From Mucilaginibacter sp. 14171R-50 (GTDB taxonomy: Bacteria > Bacteroidota > Bacteroidia > Sphingobacteriales > Sphingobacteriaceae), in assembly GCF_010093045.1 (NCBI RefSeq), contig NZ_CP048115.1:1612001-1676000 (forward strand): a stretch of DNA of 64,000 bases, in the 5' to 3' direction. Both the position numbers and the translations under genes were made by a program. Below are positions 17,211 to 24,270 of the stretch, one piece after another. Under the pieces are notes generated by a model that ran no database searches, was not told the origin of the DNA, and saw only the letters and a program-made list of their open reading frames with translations. Every line of letters starts with the position of its first letter. Position 1 is the stretch's first letter.

Positions 17211-17849
17211 CTATCCCTTCACGTATCCTATCATGTAATCTTCGTATTGCAGATAGCCCACCTCGTAGTTGATGTTTACATCTCCCTTATTCAGTTTGGC
17301 CTGCAGTACGTCATGGTGCTGAAAGGTAAAGGGCTGTAAAGATATGTTATCTGCAAACGATACTTCCTTTTGGCCATAGCATTTATAAACGGCCTCTTTG
17401 GCGCACCAGCAAACATACAGTTGTTGTATCTTGTGTTTATCCTCAATAAAGGCTAACTCCTGCGGCAGCATAAATTTGTGTGCAATTCGCTCTACCTTTT
17501 CTTTCACCTGTTCAATATCAATGCCCACCGGGCTGGTTTTACTGATCATCACGGCTGCATAATCAAAAGAGTGACTTAGCGATATATGATAAGGCAGGCT
17601 TACCAGGTAAGGTTTGCCGTGTGCATCAACCTTGGCATCTATATACTCTTCGGTTCGCAGCATTTTACGCAACAACACCCGCGTGCCCAGCCAATGCAGG
17701 TAGCGTTTGCTTTTGCTGAGTTTTTTGGTGTAGGCTTTCTCTGTCTCGTCCAGTTGAAGCTGTTTGTATAGCTCATCAGCAGTTTCCTCGATCTTCCAGA
17801 GGGCAAACTCTGTATCATCATCAATCTGTTGTCGGTACGCTATGGCCAT
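17211..17849 (-). CDS. 4'-phosphopantetheinyl transferase superfamily protein
   Basis: The enzyme transfers the phosphopantetheine arm of CoA to carrier proteins. The Sfp-like motifs are SPVGIDIEQVKEKVERIAHK, with the magnesium-binding Asp and Glu, and VCWCAKEAVYKCYG, with the WxxKE-type motif (here WCAKEA). The N-terminal half carries RYLHWLGTRVLLRKML, typical of Bacteroidota members. Length is 212 residues from the ATG at 17849, chosen over 17879 because it avoids a short unusual extension. The carrier protein could be fatty-acid ACP or a secondary-metabolite carrier; no synthase cluster is nearby. Confidence 0.85.
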   Translation of the reverse strand: MAIAYRQQIDDDTEFALWKIEETADELYKQLQLDETEKAYTKKLSKSKRYLHWLGTRVLLRKMLRTEEYIDAKVDAHGKPYLVSLPYHISLSHSFDYAAVMISKTSPVGIDIEQVKEKVERIAHKFMLPQELAFIEDKHKIQQLYVCWCAKEAVYKCYGQKEVSFADNISLQPFTFQHHDVLQAKLNKGDVNINYEVGYLQYEDYMIGYVKG

Positions 17850-17992
17850 GGATGGTAAAATTGCAAAAAAGCTCGTCAATTTATATCAGTTAATTATAAT
17901 AATTAAACTATAAATTTTTAGGTGCTGTAACTAATTCTACTAAACATACGTCATACCATTAGCTAAGCATTTTTTATCACAAACTACATATA

Positions 17993-18118
17993 ATGAAGAA
18001 GATATACATAGCGGCTGCGGTTTTATTAGCCGTTGCCATAACCGAGGGCTGCATGAAACAGCGCGTGGCCGCAACCGCCGCACAGAAGCCCGCAGCGCAC
18101 CAACAACTTCAAAATTAA
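17993..18118 (+). CDS. tiny putative lipoprotein
   Basis: A 41-codon frame reads MKKIYIAAAVLLAVAITEGC followed by MKQRVAATAAQKPAAHQQLQN. The basic start, hydrophobic core and a Cys at residue 20 form a lipoprotein-like signal, with a mature tail of only about 22 residues rich in Ala and Gln. Entericidin-like tiny lipoproteins are similar in size, but no sequence match is claimed. A hairpin follows at 18164. Nothing is known of function. Confidence 0.55.
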   Translation: MKKIYIAAAVLLAVAITEGCMKQRVAATAAQKPAAHQQLQN

Positions 18119-18163
18119 GGAATCGGGACAAGCGCAATCAACCACCGGGAGTTGGGCGTAAAG

Positions 18164-18192
18164 GCCGCATGTGCATTGCGTACATGCGGCTT
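18164..18192 (+). terminator. terminator-like hairpin
   Basis: A perfect 9-bp stem GCCGCATGT/ACATGCGGC with a 9-base loop is followed by only three T. It lies after the tiny lipoprotein gene and may end that transcript. Confidence 0.5.
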
Positions 18193-18264
18193 TGTGCATA
18201 ATAAGGCATAAATAATGTTGGCGGTTAGGGCAATTAATAATAATTTAGGGCAGCTTAAAAATTT

Positions 18265-18801
18265 ATGATCTTATCAGATAAACGCATCCTCGAAGAGATT
18301 GAAAAAGGGACTATTGTTATTGAACCTTTTAAACTGGAATGCCTGGGTACAAACTCGTACGATGTGCACTTAGGGAAGTACCTGGCCACCTATACGGACA
18401 GGGTGTTGGATGCCAAGCTGCATAACGAGATAGTAAGTTTTGAGATACCCAAGGATGGGTTTATCCTGCAGCCCAACACGCTTTATTTGGGCGTAACGCG
18501 CGAGTATACCGAGACGCATACACATGTGCCTTTTCTGGAAGGAAAATCGAGCACGGGGCGTTTAGGCATTGATATACATGCAACAGCGGGTAAAGGGGAT
18601 GTGGGCTTTTGTAACACCTGGACATTAGAGATATCGTGCGCCCAGCCGGTTAAGATATACGCCGGGATGCCCATTGGCCAGCTGATATACTTTGTAGTTG
18701 AGGGCGAGATACAAACCATGTACAATACCAAAAGCAACGCCAAATACAATAACCCGACAACACGCCCCGTTGAAAGTATGATGTGGAAGAATAAGTTTTA
18801 A
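18265..18801 (+). CDS. dcd: dCTP deaminase
   Basis: Dcd converts dCTP to dUTP as a step toward dTTP. The 178-residue length is right for this trimeric dUTPase-fold enzyme. Family motifs are MILSDKRILEEIEKG at the start, LGTNSYDVHLG, FLEGKSSTGRLGIDIHATAG, and WTLEISCAQPVKIYAGMPIG, where the Glu in LEI is the usual catalytic residue. It is followed 60 bases later by an unrelated surface protein gene. Confidence 0.95.
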   Translation: MILSDKRILEEIEKGTIVIEPFKLECLGTNSYDVHLGKYLATYTDRVLDAKLHNEIVSFEIPKDGFILQPNTLYLGVTREYTETHTHVPFLEGKSSTGRLGIDIHATAGKGDVGFCNTWTLEISCAQPVKIYAGMPIGQLIYFVVEGEIQTMYNTKSNAKYNNPTTRPVESMMWKNKF

Positions 18802-18861
18802 TGCTGCGGGTAAGCACAATTAAACCTCAGCATTGTTTATATTGTGATTTACCTGTGAGTT

Positions 18862-21555
18862 ATGGCATACAAACGTTTTTTTACCGGGCTGCTACTGGCC
18901 ATCGGTATTGTCGGCGCCTATAGTTTTGGTGCCGATGACGACATTATCGCAAAAGTGCAGCGCCAGCTGGATAAGTGGACTCAAAACCATCCCATTGAAA
19001 AAGTACACCTGCAGCTTGATAAACCGTATTATGCAGCCGGCGACGATATGTGGTTTAAAGCCTATGTAGTTGTGGGCCCGCAGCATCGCCTGCAGCGTGA
19101 TAGCGGAATTTTGAATGTGGAATTGATAGACGAGCAGGATTCAGTTAAACAAAAAATAAAGGTGCAGCTGAAGAACGGACTTGCCTATGGCGATTTTGCC
19201 CTGCCCGATACCCTGCACGAAGGTAATTACCGCGTAAGAGCTTATACCCAATATATGCGAAACGCCGGTAGCGAATATTTTTTTGATAGGGCTATTGGTA
19301 TAACCAACGTTATCACTAACAGGGTTTTTACAAAAACAACTTTTACCTGCGTTGCCCAAAACGGGCGCAATACGGTTAGCGCCAATATCAATTATACCGA
19401 TGCCAATGGGGCAAGCTATGCCGGCAACCAGGTTGATTATTCGGTGTTGTTTGATAATGTGGTAATAGCGAAAGGGAAAGGAGTGACCGATGATACCGGT
19501 AACCTGCATATTGAGTTTAACGGGGATAACCAGGCATTGCTTAGGTCAGGCAGGATTGTAACCCGTTTAAACGGTACCGGCCAGGGCACTGTTTATAAAA
19601 GCATCCCGGTAAGGGTAATGGCCGGCCGGGCCGATGTGCAGTTTTTCCCCGAAGGCGGTACCATGGTGAACGGAATACCTACCCGGGTAGCCTTTAAAGC
19701 AATTGGTACAGATGGTTTGGGAGTTGATATAAAGGGGAGCGTTACAGATAGTAAAGGTAAGCAGGTAGCTTCCATCAACACCACTCACCTGGGTATGGGT
19801 GTGTTTGAATTTACTCCCCAAGCCGGTAATACTTACAAGGCTAGCATTATCTATGCCGATGGCTCAAGCGGTACTGTTAGCTTGCCTGCTGCCGCCAATA
19901 GCGGTTACGTGCTCAATATTTCGCCATCCGGCCCGGCAAATTTAAAAGTTGCAGTTAGCGCTGCAAAAGAAAATACAGCACCATTCAGCCTGGTTGCACA
20001 AAGCATAGGCAAGGTTTATTATGCAGCTAAAAGCAAGCCCGGGAGCACGATATTTTCGGCTATTGTTCCGAAAAATAAATTTCCTTCGGGGATAGCGCAG
20101 TTTACCCTCTTTTCGGCAACAGGTACGCCGCTAAATGAGCGGTTGGTGTTTATAGATAACCCGGAAGACCAACTTAATATATCCGTTAACCCTGATAAAA
20201 GCACCTATTCGGCAAGAGAAAATATAAAGTTGAATATAGAAGCAAAGGATAACGCGGGGAAGCCGGCGGCGGGCAGTTTTTCTATAGCAGTTACCAACGA
20301 GAGCAAGGTGCCCGTTGATGAGAACCGAGAAAATAACATTTTAGCTAACTTGCTGCTTGCATCGGACATAAAAGGTTATATAGAGCAACCGGCATATTAT
20401 TTTAATAATGTAAATGATAAAACCCGTGCCGACCTTGACGTGCTGATGCTAACGCAAGGCTATCACCGTTACGAGTGGCGAGATATCATGAGTGATAACC
20501 AACCTGAACCCCGATATGCGCCGCAAAGCAACTTTACCATATCCGGCAGGGTAACTACCCAGTCGGGAAGCCCTGTAGTTGGTGGTAAGGTGGAACTGAT
20601 CAACTTTGACGATGGCCTGCTTAAACTTGATACGCTGACCGACAGCAACGGGCGTTTTGCTTTTCACGATATTTTATTTGTCGATAGCATTAAATTTTTG
20701 ATACAGGCGCGCACAGCAAAAAATAAGCGTAATGTATTGATAACAATGGATAGCATACCGGCCCCCACAACCCGGAATTTTAAAAATATAGCCGATTTTA
20801 CCTTAAACACTGTTAGCGATATAGCCGCGTACGCGCAAAGCAGCAAAGCGCTTTATTACGAACAAATGAAGTATGGCCTGGGCAACCATGTTATTAGCTT
20901 GCGCGAAGTGCAAATACGCGAAAAGCGGAACGCGCTTAAACATTCATCAAATTTAAACGGCCCGGGCAATGCCGACCAGGTGTTTTTAGCAAAGGACTTT
21001 TATACCCTGGGTTGCCCGCAGCTTGCCGATTGCCTCCAGGGCCGCCTGCTTGGGGTGGTTTTTCGCAACGGCATACCATACTCAACCCGCAGCCGCGGGC
21101 CTATGCTGGTAGTGGTTGATGGCATCTATGCAAGCCCGGATCTTATAAACACGCTTGTTGTTAGTGATATCCAATCCATAGAGGTGCTGCGGAACATAGG
21201 TAGCTACGCTATTTATGGCAGCCGCGGCGGCAATGGCGTTTTGGTAATTACAACCAAGCGCGGCGACGAGCCGACCTATTACCCCAAAACATTTGGAAGT
21301 GGCATAAAGCCATACGCGCCGAAAGGTATTTACCGCGCCCGTACATTCTACTCGCCGAAGTATGATGTTAAGAACCGCCAAACCCTTGCAGATCTGCGCA
21401 CAACTATCTTTTGGAAACCTGATATTGTTACCGGGGACGGGAAAGCCTCGTTAGATTATTATAATGCCGGAAAAGGTACTTACCGCGTAGTGATTGAGGG
21501 TGTAGACAGCCAGGGCAATATTGGCAGGCAAGTGTTCAGGTACAAGGTGGAATAG
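18862..21555 (+). CDS. secreted MG2 / carboxypeptidase-regulatory / TonB-plug protein
   Basis: The 897-residue protein starts with a signal peptide (FFTGLLLAIGIVGAYSFG). Next comes an MG2-like macroglobulin domain (VHLQLDKPYYAAGDDMWFKA, about residues 50-150), further beta-sandwich repeats, a carboxypeptidase regulatory-like domain (FTISGRVTTQSGSPVVGGKV, about 560-640) and a TonB-dependent-receptor plug motif (IQSIEVLRNIGSYAIYG followed by GGNGVLVITTKRG, about 770-810). No outer-membrane barrel follows, so it cannot be a transporter itself. Such proteins are frequent in Bacteroidota, with no proven role; they may bind an outer-membrane partner. The gene appears monocistronic. Confidence 0.85.
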   Translation: MAYKRFFTGLLLAIGIVGAYSFGADDDIIAKVQRQLDKWTQNHPIEKVHLQLDKPYYAAGDDMWFKAYVVVGPQHRLQRDSGILNVELIDEQDSVKQKIKVQLKNGLAYGDFALPDTLHEGNYRVRAYTQYMRNAGSEYFFDRAIGITNVITNRVFTKTTFTCVAQNGRNTVSANINYTDANGASYAGNQVDYSVLFDNVVIAKGKGVTDDTGNLHIEFNGDNQALLRSGRIVTRLNGTGQGTVYKSIPVRVMAGRADVQFFPEGGTMVNGIPTRVAFKAIGTDGLGVDIKGSVTDSKGKQVASINTTHLGMGVFEFTPQAGNTYKASIIYADGSSGTVSLPAAANSGYVLNISPSGPANLKVAVSAAKENTAPFSLVAQSIGKVYYAAKSKPGSTIFSAIVPKNKFPSGIAQFTLFSATGTPLNERLVFIDNPEDQLNISVNPDKSTYSARENIKLNIEAKDNAGKPAAGSFSIAVTNESKVPVDENRENNILANLLLASDIKGYIEQPAYYFNNVNDKTRADLDVLMLTQGYHRYEWRDIMSDNQPEPRYAPQSNFTISGRVTTQSGSPVVGGKVELINFDDGLLKLDTLTDSNGRFAFHDILFVDSIKFLIQARTAKNKRNVLITMDSIPAPTTRNFKNIADFTLNTVSDIAAYAQSSKALYYEQMKYGLGNHVISLREVQIREKRNALKHSSNLNGPGNADQVFLAKDFYTLGCPQLADCLQGRLLGVVFRNGIPYSTRSRGPMLVVVDGIYASPDLINTLVVSDIQSIEVLRNIGSYAIYGSRGGNGVLVITTKRGDEPTYYPKTFGSGIKPYAPKGIYRARTFYSPKYDVKNRQTLADLRTTIFWKPDIVTGDGKASLDYYNAGKGTYRVVIEGVDSQGNIGRQVFRYKVE

Positions 21556-21603
21556 ATTTATACCAAGCGTTATCATTTTAGCGTATTTGTTACTGATTTT
21601 GAG

Positions 21604-21611
21604 TAAATTTG
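21604..21611 (+). promoter_or_regulatory. -7 box for clpS
   Basis: TAAATTTG matches TAnnTTTG exactly and ends nine bases before the clpS ATG at 21621. A good -33 box at the usual distance is not visible. Confidence 0.4.
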
Positions 21612-21620
21612 CAGGTACAT

Positions 21621-21902
21621 ATGCCAACCGAAGTACAGGAACAGACACTTACCTTTGAAGAATTAATGGCCGGGCTTAAAGAGATGCACCGCCTTATTCT
21701 GTGGAATGATGACCATAATACCTTTGAACATGTTATCCACTGCATGATGAAGTACCTGGACTATACCGAACCACAGGCCGAGAAAATTGCATGGAAGGTG
21801 CACACCGAAGGCAAGTGCGCCGTGCTTGAAGGATCCTTTACCGAAATGGAGGTTTACCGTAAAATATTGCAGCAAGAAGGCCTAACAGTAAGTGTTGAGT
21901 AG
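21621..21902 (+). CDS. clpS: ATP-dependent Clp protease adaptor ClpS
   Basis: ClpS delivers N-degron substrates to ClpAP or ClpCP. The 93-residue protein has the family core LILWNDDHNTFEHVIHCMMKYL, where the NDD stretch and the following Met and His shape the N-end pocket, then EKIAWKVHTEGKCAVLEGSF and a C-terminal helix. The ATG at 21621 was chosen; an upstream TTG at 21609 would add four residues but lies inside the -7 box. The stop is only 33 bases from the end of the GIY-YIG tandem array on the other strand. Confidence 0.95.
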   Translation: MPTEVQEQTLTFEELMAGLKEMHRLILWNDDHNTFEHVIHCMMKYLDYTEPQAEKIAWKVHTEGKCAVLEGSFTEMEVYRKILQQEGLTVSVE

Positions 21903-21934
21903 GCTCGATGTAAAATCGGGATGCACTGAACCAA

Positions 21935-22179
<245 letters not shown>

Positions 22180-22187
22180 ATCAAACT

Positions 22188-22212
22188 AAAAAAGGCATCC
22201 ATTTCGGATGCC
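22188..22212 (-). terminator. terminator in the left tandem unit
   Basis: On the minus strand GGCATCC-GAAAT-GGATGCC is followed by a T-run. It lies between the tRNA-Val 3' remnant and the frameshifted GIY-YIG copy. Confidence 0.7.
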
Positions 22213-22217
22213 TTTTG

Positions 22218-22281
22218 TGGGAGTTACTGGGTTCGAACCAGTGACCCTCCCGATGTAAAATCGGGATGCACTGAACCAGCT
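22218..22281 (-). pseudogene. tRNA-Val 3' fragment (D-loop to 3' end)
   Basis: On the minus strand the sequence AGCTGGTTCAG, an anticodon arm, GGGTCACTGG and TTCGAACCCAGTAACTCCCA match the intact tRNA-Val from the D-loop to the 3' end. The 5' acceptor strand and D-stem are missing and replaced by the end of the GIY-YIG gene. The anticodon arm differs from the intact tRNA (TCCCGATTTTACATCGGGA) and is two bases longer. It cannot fold as a complete tRNA. Confidence 0.8.
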
Positions 22282-22525
22282 ATTTCGTACCGATGAGTTG
22301 CTCGATCATTTTTCGGCTTTTCCATGCTTTTATCTGTCGTTCGCGCCGGCCGGCTTCTTTTTTAGTGTCAAACACCTGTGACCACTTGATGTGCCAGTCT
22401 GGCGCTTTGCCTGTAAATCCCTTATGATTGGTATTATGCTTTTTTATACGCTCATCTAAGTTGGATGTAGATCCAACGTAATATGTGTCGAGTAAGATTG
22501 AATATAAAATATAGGTGAAAAACAT
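22280..22525 (-). CDS. small GIY-YIG nuclease family protein
   Basis: An 81-residue single-domain GIY-YIG protein of the UvrC-N/YhbQ type. The family motifs are FTYILYSILLDTYYVGSTSN (YIL for GIY, YVG for YIG), the catalytic Arg region LDERIKKHN and the metal-binding Glu region [16 protein letters not shown]. The enzymes cut DNA with a single metal ion; physiological roles are mostly unknown. It starts shortly after the tRNA-Val terminator, and its stop codon TAG is made of a T from the gene and the AG of a downstream tRNA D-loop remnant, so the gene is fused precisely into a broken tRNA gene. Confidence 0.85.
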   Translation of the reverse strand: MFFTYILYSILLDTYYVGSTSNLDERIKKHNTNHKGFTGKAPDWHIKWSQVFDTKKEAGRRERQIKAWKSRKMIEQLIGTK

Positions 22526-22533
22526 ATCAAACT

Positions 22534-22558
22534 AAAAAAGGCATCCATTTCGGATGCC
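22534..22558 (-). terminator. tRNA-Val terminator
   Basis: The minus-strand stem GGCATCC/GGATGCC with a 5-base loop and a T-run begins six bases after the tRNA 3' end. It should terminate the tRNA transcript before the GIY-YIG gene. Confidence 0.8.
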
Positions 22559-22563
22559 TTTTG

Positions 22564-22638
22564 TGGGAGTTACTGGGTTCGAACCAGTGACCCTCTGCTT
22601 GTAAGGCAGATGCTCTGAACCAGCTGAGCTAAACTCCC
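22564..22638 (-). tRNA. tRNA-Val (anticodon TAC)
   Basis: The minus strand folds into a canonical cloverleaf: acceptor GGGAGTT with AACTCCC, D-arm GCTC/GAGC, anticodon stem TCTGC/GCAGA around loop CTTACAA (anticodon TAC), and T-arm ACTGG-TTCGAAC-CCAGT, ending in discriminator A. CCA is not encoded, as usual in Bacteroidota. A strong promoter lies about 130 bases upstream, with a degenerate tRNA-Val copy between. A terminator follows. Confidence 0.95.
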
Positions 22639-22661
22639 TTGTATTTCAATTTAACTTCCCT

Positions 22662-22718
22662 GGCCAGTGACTCTTCCGATGTAATCGGAATGCTCTGAAC
22701 CAGCTGAGCTAAACTCCC
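22662..22718 (-). pseudogene. degenerate tRNA-Val copy
   Basis: On the minus strand GGGAGTTTAGCTCAGCTGG and GAGC match the intact tRNA-Val exactly from the 5' end through the D-arm. The anticodon arm TTCCG-ATTACAT-CGGAA still holds TAC, and GAGTCACTGG follows, but the T-loop and the 3' acceptor strand are lost. It sits between the promoter and the intact tRNA and would be co-transcribed. Its anticodon arm resembles the arms of the fragments after each GIY-YIG copy more than that of the intact tRNA. Confidence 0.75.
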
Positions 22719-22768
22719 TTTTTGTTACCGTCAACGTTGTGCAACGTGCCTTGTTCGTTTTGGGACTG

Positions 22769-22799
22769 CAAATATAGAATTTGCAGTCAATACGTCAAA
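22769..22799 (-). promoter_or_regulatory. promoter of the tRNA-Val locus
   Basis: On the minus strand TTTG, a spacer of exactly 19 bases and TATATTTG form a perfect Bacteroidota -33/-7 promoter. The -7 box lies within a 10-bp inverted repeat (GACTGCAAAT/ATTTGCAGTC, 22764-22788). Confidence 0.8.
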
Positions 22800-22850
22800 A
22801 AATAATTTAAATTATTTATAAATAATAGATATACAGCCCGTTGCAGGTGA

Positions 22851-23162
22851 TCACATCGCTATATTTTTGCTGCCGCGGGGGTCTTCAGGTAAAATTTCCA
22901 TATCCGGGTACTCAATATAGTCGGCATACCATTGTATCGCGCTCACCACATCAAGCGCATCATCTGCGGTAATATTGATGGTTTCAAAAGCATAAAGCTT
23001 ACCATGCGCATATCCGTATAATTGAATTTCGCTGTCGCTAGGGCTAAACTTATCTTCACTAAGGCAAAAAACCCGGATCTTTAACCCGGTGTCTCTTGAG
23101 TGTATCACATCCCTGCAAGGATTGTTGGGATCGGTAGCCAATAAATACACATTGTAATCCAT
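22851..23162 (-). CDS. uncharacterised small acidic protein
   Basis: A 103-residue cytosolic protein that I do not recognise. It has no signal peptide or membrane segment and is fairly acidic, with a central hydrophobic-aromatic stretch (IQLYGYAHGKLYAFETINI) and a helical part (ADDALDVVSAIQWYADYIEY). The codon use looks like its neighbours and the frame is clean, so it is probably a real gene. It is transcribed toward the tRNA-Val promoter, ending about 50 bases before it. Confidence 0.5.
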   Translation of the reverse strand: MDYNVYLLATDPNNPCRDVIHSRDTGLKIRVFCLSEDKFSPSDSEIQLYGYAHGKLYAFETINITADDALDVVSAIQWYADYIEYPDMEILPEDPRGSKNIAM

Positions 23163-23341
23163 ACTACTGTAACATTGTTAGTTATAATAAGTTTCTAATA
23201 TTTATCATACGGATGTGCAACAAAAATGTGCGCATAAGTTAATACCGTGGTAAATAATTTTCTACACAGTGAGAACCAATTTCTACATCATAAAGTTTGG
23301 AGCGATATATAAACATGCGTTTTTGCGTTTGCCAAACGGTT

Positions 23342-23372
23342 TTTGGTAAAAGGCATTGCTTTTGTATATTAT
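23342..23372 (+). promoter_or_regulatory. predicted promoter for a short leader RNA
   Basis: TTTG at 23342-23345, a 19-base spacer and TATATTAT at 23365-23372 match the -33/-7 consensus except in the last bases. Transcription would start near 23379. Confidence 0.4.
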
Positions 23373-23378
23373 TTAACA

Positions 23379-23451
23379 ACCCTTCTCAAAGGGAGTTTTT
23401 CATAGGTAGATGTAGGGCCGAAATACTGCGAGAGTTTTTCGGCCTTTTTTT
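23379..23451 (+). ncRNA. putative sRNA or terminating leader
   Basis: From the predicted start the RNA would be about 70 bases. It forms a small hairpin (CCCTT/AAGGG, 23380-23393) and ends in a terminator hairpin. The ferritin-like genes begin 114 bases later on the same strand, so this may be a stand-alone sRNA or an attenuator read through under some condition. No known RNA family is recognised. Confidence 0.4.
23415..23451 (+). terminator. Rho-independent terminator without an upstream gene
   Basis: GGCCGAAA pairs with TTTTCGGCC across an 11-base loop and is followed by seven T. No protein gene precedes it on this strand. Confidence 0.75.
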
Positions 23452-23565
23452 GTGCTTTAACTTTCGCACTCCTATTTGCTATAAACGATAGTTTTTTAAA
23501 TCCCTGTTAAAACTTTGTTCGTAAATGGAGGTAATAATCTTATAAATTTTACTAAAACATCAACT

Positions 23566-24258
23566 ATGAAAACAGAATTTAACCCAACCACCGGCGGGGC
23601 AAACATGGCCAGGAGGTCGTTTTTGCGCTATGCCGGCGCAGGCGCGGCAGCTATAGCTGTTATGGGCGCGGCATCCTGTAGCAAGGATAAAGTAATTCCG
23701 AACAATTCATCAGCAACCGATATCGGTATGGACGACTTCGGGATATTGAACTATGCTTATGCCCTTGAGCAGTTAGAAGCAGCCTTTTATTTACAGGTTG
23801 TGGCCACTCCTTACAGCGGTATGAATTCAATTGAAACGGCTTATTTAACTGATATCCGCGATCATGAGGTACTACACCGCGACTTTTTCAAGAAAGCCTT
23901 AGGCAGTAAAGCAATCGGTGCTTTAACCCCCGACTTTAGCAAGATTGACTTTGGCAGTCGTAATAACGTATTGATGGCAGCAAAGGCATTCGAAGATTTA
24001 GGCGTACAGGCTTATGATGGGGCCGGTTATTTAATAAAAGATGCAGGATACCTAACTATTGCGGGAAAGATTGTATCGGTTGAGGCAAGGCATGCTGCTT
24101 TAATTTCTAACCTGATAAGCCCGGGCAGCTTTGTCCCGGCCGACCAGGTAAACAGCGACGGACTAAACAAAGCGGCTTCAATTGCTGAAGTGCTTACACA
24201 AGCCAATACTTACCTGAAAACTAAGGTAAGTGCCGTTAATTATAACTACAAACCATAA
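23566..24258 (+). CDS. exported ferritin-like domain protein 1
   Basis: The 230-residue protein has a twin-arginine-like signal (ARRSFLRYAGAGAAAIAVMG) that ends in a possible lipobox (AASC). The mature part is a ferritin-like four-helix bundle (Ferritin_2 family): YALEQLEAAFYLQ, RDHEVLHRDFFKKAL and VEARHAALISNL carry Glu and His residues at metal-ligand positions. Related proteins in desiccation-tolerant organisms are only partly studied; iron or oxidant handling in the periplasm is a reasonable guess. The start at 23566 is set by the signal. The second ferritin-like gene follows after 12 bases. Confidence 0.85.
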   Translation: MKTEFNPTTGGANMARRSFLRYAGAGAAAIAVMGAASCSKDKVIPNNSSATDIGMDDFGILNYAYALEQLEAAFYLQVVATPYSGMNSIETAYLTDIRDHEVLHRDFFKKALGSKAIGALTPDFSKIDFGSRNNVLMAAKAFEDLGVQAYDGAGYLIKDAGYLTIAGKIVSVEARHAALISNLISPGSFVPADQVNSDGLNKAASIAEVLTQANTYLKTKVSAVNYNYKP

Positions 24259-24270
24259 TCAAACATCGCC

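Larger units (their letters stand above)
23163..23565. other. 403-base intergenic region with repeats, promoter and terminator
   Basis: This gap holds no convincing protein gene. It contains two direct repeats with 21-bp spacing (TTCTACA at 23260 and 23281), a promoter-like TTTG-N19-TATATTAT (23342-23372), a short hairpin and a strong terminator ending at 23451, then about 115 bases to the first ferritin-like gene. Confidence 0.6.

Noticed and set aside
22218..22281. Suppressor-like tRNA with TTA anticodon
   Set aside because: A 7-base loop with TTA can be drawn, but this requires a 6-bp anticodon stem and the fragment has no 5' acceptor or D-stem, so it is not a functional tRNA.
23297..23491. 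Possible 64-residue frame before the ferritin-like genes
   Set aside because: It runs through a strong terminator hairpin, lacks a plausible start signal and has Cys/Phe-rich random composition.
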